Shown: positions 50,997 to 56,990 of the stretch, piece by piece
How positions within the stretch are numbered: the first letter of the stretch is position 1
Layout of the letters: each line of letters opens with the position of its first letter
Assembly: GCF_001545035.1 (NCBI RefSeq)
Contig: NZ_FCOJ02000048.1
Span: forward strand, 1 to 56,990
DNA: 56,990 bases
DNA from: Caballeronia glebae
GTDB lineage: Bacteria; Pseudomonadota; Gammaproteobacteria; Burkholderiales; Burkholderiaceae
Reading direction: 5' to 3'
Notes under the pieces: model-generated
The model's database searches: none
Told to the model about the DNA's origin: nothing
Seen by the model: only the letters and a program-made list of their open reading frames with translations
Made by a program: the position numbers and the translations under genes

Positions 50997-51959
50997 TTAG
51001 AAATAACCTTGCTTCTTGCGCTGTTCCATCGCGGCTTCGGACGCTTGGTCGTCCATGCGCGTCGCGCCGCGTTCCGTGATTTCCGTCACGGCCGTTTCCG
51101 CGATGATCTTCTCGACATCGTCGGCATCGCTCGCGACCGGGCACGTGCAGCTAATATCGCCGACGGTGCGAAAACGCACTTGCGCGAGCTCGGCGCTCTC
51201 GCCTTCGCGCACCGGCGTGAGCGGCGTCACCGGCACGAGCAGGCCGTTGCGACGCACGATCTCGCGCTCATGCGCGTAATAGATCGACGGCAGTTCGAGC
51301 TTTTCGCGGCCGATGTATTGCCAGATGTCGAGCTCGGTCCAGTTCGAGATCGGGAACACGCGCAGATGCTCGCCGTTGTGCAGACGCGCGTTGTAGATGC
51401 TCCACAGTTCCGGACGCTGCGCCTTGGGGTCCCACTGGCCGAATTCGTCGCGAAACGAGAAGATGCGCTCTTTCGCGCGCGCCTTTTCTTCGTCGCGGCG
51501 CGCACCGCCGATCATCGCCGTATAGCCGTATTGCTCGATGGTTTCGAGCAGCGTCACCGCTTGCGCGGCGTTGCGCGAATCCGTTTCGCGACGCAGACGC
51601 ACGGTGCCCTTCTTGATCGAATCCTCGACATGACCGACCACGAGCTCCGCGCCGATTTCGGCCGCACGGCGATCGCGGAAGTCGATCACTTCCTGGAAGT
51701 TATGGCCCGTGTCGATGTGTACGAGCGGAAACGGCAACGTCGTCTTGCGGCCGCCGCCGAGCCCGAACGCCTTGAGCGCGAGGGCCAGCACGACGACCGA
51801 GTCCTTGCCGCCCGAGAACAAGAGCGCGGGCTTGCTGCATTCCGCGACCAGTTCGCGAATGATGTGGATCGACTCGGCTTCGAGCCAATCCAGGTGATCC
51901 ATGCGAGTCGCCGTATTGGCGATCGGTGCGGTGACGGTTGAGTCGAGCGTCGTGCTCAT
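50997..51959 (-). CDS. cysD: Sulfate adenylyltransferase subunit 2
   Basis: The catalytic ATP-PPase subunit of ATP sulfurylase. The PP-loop SGGKDS is at residues 49-54, and PLVHIDTGHNFQEVIDFRD and RRDEEKARAKER are family markers. 320 residues. The ATG at 51959 is preferred over one at 51989 because AGGA lies 9 bases upstream and the added residues are not conserved. An 89-base gap separates it from cysH. Confidence 0.95.
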   Translation of the reverse strand: MSTTLDSTVTAPIANTATRMDHLDWLEAESIHIIRELVAECSKPALLFSGGKDSVVVLALALKAFGLGGGRKTTLPFPLVHIDTGHNFQEVIDFRDRRAAEIGAELVVGHVEDSIKKGTVRLRRETDSRNAAQAVTLLETIEQYGYTAMIGGARRDEEKARAKERIFSFRDEFGQWDPKAQRPELWSIYNARLHNGEHLRVFPISNWTELDIWQYIGREKLELPSIYYAHEREIVRRNGLLVPVTPLTPVREGESAELAQVRFRTVGDISCTCPVASDADDVEKIIAETAVTEITERGATRMDDQASEAAMEQRKKQGYF

Positions 51960-52048
51960 GTTCGTCGATCCTTTTTTATGCAGCGTCATGCAATTCCTGA
52001 TGTGACGATGCGTTCAATAACAGGGTTTGGTGCGGCGTCTGGCGCGCC

Positions 52049-52771
52049 TTAAATCGCCGAGCTCGGGGCTTCTTCGACGATCTTGATGTTCGTGATGTGC
52101 AGGCCGCATTCCTTCGTGTCGCGCGATTCCCACCACCAGCGTCCGGCGCGGCTGTCTTCGCCGGGACGCACCGCGCGCGTGCACGGCTCGCAGCCGATGC
52201 TCGGATAACCGCGCGCATGCAGCGGATTCACGGGCACGTCGAGGGCTTTCAGGTAATCCCACACATCGGCTTCGGTCCAGTCCGCGAGCGGATTGAACTT
52301 GGCGATGTTGCGCGGCTCGTCGTGCTCTTCCTCATGCAGTTCGGCACGCGTCACCGATTGCTCGCGACGCTGACCCGTGACCCACGCGGAGACATCCGAC
52401 AGCGCGCGATTCAGCGGCTCGACCTTGCGGATATGGCAGCAGCTCTTGCGCAAATCAATGCTTTCGTAGAACGCGTTCAGACCGTGATCGCGCACGTAGG
52501 CATCGACCGCATCCTGCTGCGGATGAAACTGCTCGATGTCATAGCCGTAGCGCGCTTTCACGATGTCGAGCATGCCAAGCGTTTCGGCATGCAGACGACC
52601 CGTGTTCAGGGAGAAGATGCCGATCTTCACACCGCGCGAAAGAATGGCGTGCGTCAGGACCATGTCTTCGGCGGCGAGGCTGCTGGCTAGCTTGACGCGC
52701 TCGTGACGGGCCGCGATCGAATCGAGCAGCGCGTCCAGGCGTTCAACCTTGGCTTGCAATTCAGGCGTCAT
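52049..52771 (-). CDS. cysH: Assimilatory adenylyl-sulfate (APS) reductase, [4Fe-4S] type
   Basis: This enzyme reduces activated sulfate to sulfite. The 240 residues carry both cysteine pairs that bind a [4Fe-4S] cluster, Cys111-Cys112 (KSCCHIRK) and Cys194/Cys197 (GCEPC), plus the catalytic ECGLH motif with Cys222. The cluster pairs mark APS-preferring reductases, in contrast to the cluster-free PAPS reductase of E. coli. This agrees with the lack of an APS kinase in the operon. Confidence 0.95.
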   Translation of the reverse strand: MTPELQAKVERLDALLDSIAARHERVKLASSLAAEDMVLTHAILSRGVKIGIFSLNTGRLHAETLGMLDIVKARYGYDIEQFHPQQDAVDAYVRDHGLNAFYESIDLRKSCCHIRKVEPLNRALSDVSAWVTGQRREQSVTRAELHEEEHDEPRNIAKFNPLADWTEADVWDYLKALDVPVNPLHARGYPSIGCEPCTRAVRPGEDSRAGRWWWESRDTKECGLHITNIKIVEEAPSSAI

Positions 52772-52774
52772 GCA

Positions 52775-53314
52775 TCAGACTCCAAGCGCTGCGACGAGCG
52801 CCGCGCGACGGCGAAACAGCGGTTCGAGGTTATCGGTCGCGCCCTGATACAACTCGGTGAATTCGGTGAACGCGTTCAGCGCGTCGTTGATGTCCTTGTC
52901 CGCGCGCACCGCGAACGCATCGAAGCCGCAGCGCGCGTGGAACGCGACCTGATCGCGCAGCACGTCGCCGATCGCGCGCAGTTCGCCGGTCCACTGATAA
53001 CGCTCGCGCAGCAGGCGGCCGATGGAAAAGCCGCGGCCATCGCGGAACACTGGGAAATCCACCGCGATCACGGAAAGCGAGCCGAAGTCCGGCGCGAGGT
53101 CGGCGGGTTCGTCGTCCGGGGCGAGCCACACGCCGATGTCCTCTTTCGCACGCGCCGCGACGATCGCCGACTTGTGCTCTTTCCACAACGCGAACGGCAC
53201 GATGATCTTGCCGGCCGGCAACGCATCGACAGCGGGCAACGCGCCGTCTTCGGCGGCACGCACAACGGTGAAACTGTCTTCGACGACCGCGCGGTTCTTG
53301 ATAATCAACGTCAT
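52775..53314 (-). CDS. DUF934 family protein of the sulfite-reduction operon
   Basis: A 179-residue protein of the DUF934 family, which is usually found between cysI and cysH. The core PDFGSLSVIAVDFPVFRDGRGFSIGRLLRER is characteristic (in part: DFPVFRDGRGFSIGRLLRE), as is GDVLRDQVAFHARCGFDAF. No signal peptide, membrane segment or cofactor motif is visible apart from one Cys in that segment. Its place suggests a role with sulfite reductase, perhaps in electron delivery, but this is inference. It begins 10 bases after cysI and ends 3 bases before cysH. Confidence 0.9.
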   Translation of the reverse strand: MTLIIKNRAVVEDSFTVVRAAEDGALPAVDALPAGKIIVPFALWKEHKSAIVAARAKEDIGVWLAPDDEPADLAPDFGSLSVIAVDFPVFRDGRGFSIGRLLRERYQWTGELRAIGDVLRDQVAFHARCGFDAFAVRADKDINDALNAFTEFTELYQGATDNLEPLFRRRAALVAALGV

Positions 53315-53324
53315 TTGCAGATCC

Positions 53325-55001
53325 TTAAGCGTGAGCCTGGCGCGATGCGTACACGCGCTCCTTGAACGGCGCCATGCCGATGCGGCCGAACGTTTCGATG
53401 AAGCGCTCGCCTTCGATACGGTTGTCGACGAAGGTGTCGATCACTTGCGAGATCACGTCGGGCATCTCTTCCGCCGAGAACGACGGGCCGATCACCTTGC
53501 CGAGATGCGCGCCGGTCTCGCCCGAGCTTTGCTCGCCGCCGAGCGTCACCTGATACCACTCCGAACCGTCCTTATCGACGCCCAGAATGCCGATGTTGCC
53601 GACGTGGTGATGACCGCACGCGTTGATGCAGCCCGAAATGTTCAGCGACAGGTCGCCGAGGTCGTGCACGTAGTCGAGGTCGTTGAAACGGTCCTGAATA
53701 GCGAGCGCGATCGGAATCGACTTCGCATTCGCGAGCGAGCAGAAATCGCCGCCCGGGCACGCGATGATGTCCGTCAACAGGCCGATGTTCGCGGTCGCGA
53801 AACCGAGTGCCTTCGCGCGTTCCCAGACCGTGTACAGATCACGCTTGGGCACGTTCGCGAGGATTAGGTTCTGCTCGTGCGACACGCGGATTTCGCCGAA
53901 CGAGAATTCGTCGGCAAGCGCGGCGACGTCGTCCATCTGCTTGTCGGTCGCATCGCCCGGCGCGATCTCGCGCGGCTTCAGCGACAGCGTCACCGACGCG
54001 TAACCCGGCACCTTGTGCGGGCGCACGTTGCGCTCGACCCAGCGCGCGAAAGGCTTGCTTTCGATCAGATGCGTTTCATACGATACGTCGGTGTCCGCGA
54101 GCTTTTCGTAAGCCGGCGGCGCGAAGAACGTCGTCACGCGGTCGACTTCCTCCTGCGTAAGCGTCGACGGGCCGTCCTTCAGGTGCTGCCACTCTTCCTC
54201 GACCTGCTTCGAGAACTTCTCCGGCGACAGCGCCTTCACGAGAATCTTGATGCGCGCCTTGTACATGTTGTCGCGGCGGCCGTAGCGGTTGTACACGCGC
54301 AGCACGGCTTCGCAATAAGTGATCAGGTGCTGCCAGGGCAGATCGCGCTTGATGATCGCGCCGACGATCGGCGTGCGGCCGAGACCGCCGCCCGCGAGAA
54401 TGTCCATCACGACTTCGCCCTGCGCGTTTTTCCTGAGATACACGCCGAGATCGTGAATCTGCACGGCCGCGCGGTCTTCCGCCGAGCCGTTCACCGCGAT
54501 CTTGAACTTGCGCGGCAGCCACGCGAATTCCGGATGGAACGTCGACCATTGACGCAGGATTTCCGCCCACGGACGCGGATCGACCTGTTCATCGGGCGCG
54601 ACACCGGCGAATTGATCGGCGGTGATGTTGCGGATGCAATTGCCCGAAGTCTGGATCGCGTGCATCTGCACGGAAGCCAGTTTGCGCAGAATTTCCGGCG
54701 TCTCTTCGAGCTCGACCCAGTTGAACTGGATATTGGTACGCGTCGAAAAGTGGCCATAGCCGCGGTCGTGCTCGCGCGCGATGGTGCCGAGCATGCGGAG
54801 CTGGTCGCTGCGCAGGTTGCCGTATGGAATCGCGATGCGGTGCATGTATGCGTGGCGCTGCATGTACAGGCCGTTTTGCAGACGCAGCGGACGGAATTCT
54901 TCTTCGCTCAATTCGCCCGACAAACGGCGGCGGACCTGGTCGGCGTACTGCGCGACACGTTCGTCGACGATGCGTTGGTCGATCTGATCGTATTGGTACA
55001 T
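53325..55001 (-). CDS. cysI: Siroheme sulfite reductase (nitrite/sulfite reductase family)
   Basis: This enzyme reduces sulfite to sulfide with six electrons. The 558 residues include the coupled siroheme/[4Fe-4S] ligands Cys415 and Cys421 (CPGGDFC), and Cys458 and Cys462 (GCINAC), followed by GHHHVGNIG. No flavoprotein subunit CysJ is encoded here, so electrons probably come from ferredoxin or another carrier. First gene of the leftward cys operon. Confidence 0.94.
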   Translation of the reverse strand: MYQYDQIDQRIVDERVAQYADQVRRRLSGELSEEEFRPLRLQNGLYMQRHAYMHRIAIPYGNLRSDQLRMLGTIAREHDRGYGHFSTRTNIQFNWVELEETPEILRKLASVQMHAIQTSGNCIRNITADQFAGVAPDEQVDPRPWAEILRQWSTFHPEFAWLPRKFKIAVNGSAEDRAAVQIHDLGVYLRKNAQGEVVMDILAGGGLGRTPIVGAIIKRDLPWQHLITYCEAVLRVYNRYGRRDNMYKARIKILVKALSPEKFSKQVEEEWQHLKDGPSTLTQEEVDRVTTFFAPPAYEKLADTDVSYETHLIESKPFARWVERNVRPHKVPGYASVTLSLKPREIAPGDATDKQMDDVAALADEFSFGEIRVSHEQNLILANVPKRDLYTVWERAKALGFATANIGLLTDIIACPGGDFCSLANAKSIPIALAIQDRFNDLDYVHDLGDLSLNISGCINACGHHHVGNIGILGVDKDGSEWYQVTLGGEQSSGETGAHLGKVIGPSFSAEEMPDVISQVIDTFVDNRIEGERFIETFGRIGMAPFKERVYASRQAHA

Positions 55002-55096
55002 TCGGGGGCCCCAAGTTCTTGTAAAAAGCGCAGCGTCCTAGGTTTACGCGGCGCGTCTCATCCACTGAATATCCATTGAGTCCCTGTCGCGCGCGC

Positions 55097-55111
55097 CGTT
55101 CAGACTGAACG
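55097..55111. promoter_or_regulatory. Perfect palindrome in the cysI leader
   Basis: CGTTCAG A CTGAACG, 15 bp, about 95 bases upstream of the cysI ATG and about 45 bases downstream of the predicted cysI transcript start. It may be an operator or a hairpin. Confidence 0.5.
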
Positions 55112-55153
55112 CTTATTTGCTTATGACAGATAGAGATATGGATATTGGAAAAA

Positions 55154-55189
55154 TTGGACTGATAGTAAAGAACCTGCTATATATTGCAA
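55154..55189. promoter_or_regulatory. Overlapping divergent promoters of cysI and the cysB-like gene
   Basis: Minus strand: TTGCAA (55189-55184), 16 bp, TACTAT (55167-55162) for cysI. Plus strand: TTGGAC (55154-55159), 18 bp, TATATA (55178-55183) for the regulator. They interleave in a strongly AT-rich segment, unlike the surrounding sequence, as expected for a LysR-type control region. Confidence 0.6.
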
Positions 55190-55241
55190 ACGACTGAAAA
55201 ATTACTTTGATATGCCCGGTAGTAATAAACAAAGGCTATAA

Positions 55242-56183
55242 ATGAATCTGCATCAGTTCCGCTTCGTGCGCGAGGCCGTCCGGCAGAACTTCAATCTGAC
55301 GGAGGCCGCCAAGGCGCTGTATACGTCGCAGCCGGGCGTCTCGAAGGCGATCATCGAGCTGGAAGACGAACTGGGCGTCGAAATCTTCACGCGGCACGGA
55401 AAACGCGTGCGATCGCTGACCGAGCCGGGACGCATCATCCTCGCGTCGGTCGAGAAAATATTGCAGGAAGTGGAAAGCCTGAAGCGCGTCGGTAAAGATT
55501 ACGCGGCGCAGGATCAGGGCAATCTCGTCATCGCGGCGACGCACACGCAGGCGCGTTACTCGCTGCCCTCGGCCATCGCCGAGTTCAAGAAGCGCTTTCC
55601 GAAGGTTCATCTCGCGATTCTGCAGGGCAGCCCGACACAGGTCGCGGAGATGGTGATTCACGATCAGGCGGATATCGCCATCGCGACCGAGGCGATCGCC
55701 AACTATAAGGAACTGATCTCGCTGCCCTGCTTTCAGTGGCAACATTTGGCCGTCATGCTGCCGGACCATCCGCTCTTGGAACGCAAGACGCTCACGCTCG
55801 ACGATCTCGCGCAATATCCGATCATCACCTACGAGGCTTCGTTCGCCGGGCGCACGAAGATCAATCAGGCGTTCGCGCTGCGCAATCTGACGCCGGACAT
55901 CGTGCTCGAAGCCATCGACGCGGACGTGATCAAGACTTACGTCGAACTGGGGCTCGGCATCGGGATCATGGCGGACATCGCGTTCAATCCGGAGCGCGAC
56001 CGGCATTTGCGCGCGATGCCGGTCGGGCATCTGTTCGGCACGAACGTCACGCGGCTCGCGCTCAAACAAGGCGCGTATCTGCGCAGCTATGTGTATACGC
56101 TCGTCGAACTGCTGTCGCCGTCGCTTAATCGCAAGCTGATCGAACAGGCGCTTTCCGGCGATCACGAAAGCTACGAGCTTTAA
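55242..56183 (+). CDS. cysB: CysB-family LysR regulator
   Basis: A 313-residue LysR regulator of the CysB/Cbl group, which activates sulfur assimilation genes when sulfur is scarce. The N-terminal helix-turn-helix reads NLTEAAKALYTSQPGVSKAI, and FTRHGKRV, ATHTQARYSLPSAI and QGSPTQVAEMV are CysB-type features of the effector domain. It is divergent from the cys operon over shared promoters. CysB and Cbl paralogues cannot be separated with certainty; position favours CysB. Confidence 0.93.
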   Translation: MNLHQFRFVREAVRQNFNLTEAAKALYTSQPGVSKAIIELEDELGVEIFTRHGKRVRSLTEPGRIILASVEKILQEVESLKRVGKDYAAQDQGNLVIAATHTQARYSLPSAIAEFKKRFPKVHLAILQGSPTQVAEMVIHDQADIAIATEAIANYKELISLPCFQWQHLAVMLPDHPLLERKTLTLDDLAQYPIITYEASFAGRTKINQAFALRNLTPDIVLEAIDADVIKTYVELGLGIGIMADIAFNPERDRHLRAMPVGHLFGTNVTRLALKQGAYLRSYVYTLVELLSPSLNRKLIEQALSGDHESYEL

Positions 56184-56244
56184 CCGCAAATAACACGGCG
56201 GCGCACGCTGCCCGAGAAAAATTCTTCCTCTGGAGACCTTTCCG

Positions 56245-56990
56245 ATGACGTTGTCGAAGTTCACGCGCCGGCTCGCTGCCGGCGTTGCCTTGTCCGTGGT
56301 TGCCGCCGCCGCGCACGCGCAATTGAAAGTCGGCATCGATTTGTCCAGCACCGGCCCGGCCGCCACGATCGGCATCACCAGCAAGAACGCGATGCTCATG
56401 TGGCCGAAGACCATCGCCGGGCAGAACGCGGAGTACATCATTCTCGACGACGGCTCGGACCCGGGCGCGGCCGTGCGCAACATCCGCAAGCTCATCAGCG
56501 AGGATCATGTCGACGTGATCGTCGGGCCGAACATCACGCCGGCGGCGCTCGCCGCGCTCGATCCCGTTGCCGAATCCGAAACGCCGATGATCACGCTGAT
56601 CGGCTCGGCGTCGGTCGTGGAGCCGCAGGAAGGCAAGAAAGTGTGGGCGTTCAAGATGGCGCAGACCGATCGCGCGATGGCCGACGTGATGACGCGCTAC
56701 ATGGCGAATCACGGCGTGAAAACGGTGGGATTCGTCGGCTTCGCGGACAGCTACGGCGATAGCTGGCTCAACGAATTCACCAAATTCGCGGATTTGCGTC
56801 ACATCAAAATTGTCGCGAGCGAGCGCTTCAATCGCACCGATGCGAGCGTGACCGGGCAAATTCTCAAGCTGATGGCCGCGAAGCCGGACGCGGTGCTGAT
56901 CGCGGGCGCGGGCACGCCGACGGTGCTGCCGCAGCGCACGCTCGTCGAGCGCGGCTACAAGGGCGCGATCTATCAGACGCACGGCATCGC
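56245..56990 (+). CDS. ABC transporter substrate-binding protein (LivK/Peripla_BP_6 type), 3' end outside window
   Basis: The first 248 residues of a periplasmic binding protein. A signal peptide (about residues 1-26, ending AAAHAQ) precedes LKVGIDLSSTGPAATIGI, the typical start of branched-chain amino-acid type receptors. SEDHVDVIVGPNITPAALA and GFVGFADSYGDSWLNEF follow in the first and second lobes. The ligand is unknown. TGGAG lies upstream of the ATG. It starts 61 bases after the cysB-like gene; any link with sulfur uptake is unproven. Confidence 0.9.
   Translation, partial: MTLSKFTRRLAAGVALSVVAAAAHAQLKVGIDLSSTGPAATIGITSKNAMLMWPKTIAGQNAEYIILDDGSDPGAAVRNIRKLISEDHVDVIVGPNITPAALAALDPVAESETPMITLIGSASVVEPQEGKKVWAFKMAQTDRAMADVMTRYMANHGVKTVGFVGFADSYGDSWLNEFTKFADLRHIKIVASERFNRTDASVTGQILKLMAAKPDAVLIAGAGTPTVLPQRTLVERGYKGAIYQTHGI

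Noticed and set aside
1..56990. CRISPR arrays, insertion sequences, prophage genes, tRNA genes
   Set aside because: Looked for and not seen: no regular repeat-spacer array, no transposase or integrase, no tRNA-like cloverleaf sequence, and gene content and base use are uniform.

Overview
This is a GC-rich, densely coded chromosomal window of core genes with no phage, transposon, CRISPR or tRNA content. Several features point to a betaproteobacterium of Burkholderiaceae (Burkholderia/Paraburkholderia/Caballeronia type). These are the small DUF3460 and DUF2486 proteins, a DUF934 gene in the cysteine operon, an iron-sulfur CysH, the pairing of zapA with 6S RNA, and protein sequences of that lineage throughout. 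The genus cannot be fixed from the sequence alone. Both ends of the window cut genes: phosphoenolpyruvate carboxylase on the left and an ABC-transporter substrate-binding protein on the right.

Layout. 1-7 kb: 3' part of ppc, a SAM methyltransferase divergent from an MmyB-type XRE regulator over a perfect palindrome, argH, a bestrophin-like channel, and gstA with a TTG start. 7-13 kb: a PLP-dependent Orn/Lys/Arg decarboxylase, dcd, a degenerate Cu/Zn-SOD-like lipoprotein, apbC (mrp) and an OmpA-like lipoprotein, followed by a candidate small RNA. 13-25.5 kb: metG, the tamA-tamB outer-membrane assembly pair, a DUF3460-scpA-panC-panD run, an orphan ParA ATPase and a hotdog thioesterase.

25.5-36.9 kb is the most coherent block, a late cobalamin synthesis and B12 uptake cluster. 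cobQ reads left. cobU-cbiB-cobC-btuF read right. btuB-btuC-btuD-cobT-cobS-cobC(phosphatase) read left from a clear promoter followed by a cobalamin riboswitch. The two facing operons end with abutting stop codons. The enzymes cover cobyric acid amidation, aminopropanol linker attachment, nucleotide-loop assembly, and the TonB-dependent receptor plus its ABC importer.

37-49 kb: a ZapB-like coiled-coil gene with zapA, 6S RNA, an EVE-domain protein, a SIMPL protein, lgt, a LysR regulator divergent from ilvD, a cytochrome c, the pepA-holC-DUF2486 operon, and lptF-lptG-cbiX. 49-57 kb: an assimilatory sulfate reduction operon (cysI-DUF934-cysH-cysD-cysN-cobA) divergent from a CysB-type regulator. 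Its last gene supplies the precorrin-2 used for the siroheme of CysI, and the adjacent CbiX is a plausible chelatase.

I found no obviously novel multi-gene system. The best candidates for undescribed biology are the Hfq-type small RNA at about 12.9-13.0 kb, the palindrome shared by two overlapping divergent promoters at 2.7 kb, the catalytically degenerate SOD-like lipoprotein, and the structured leader in front of the decarboxylase.
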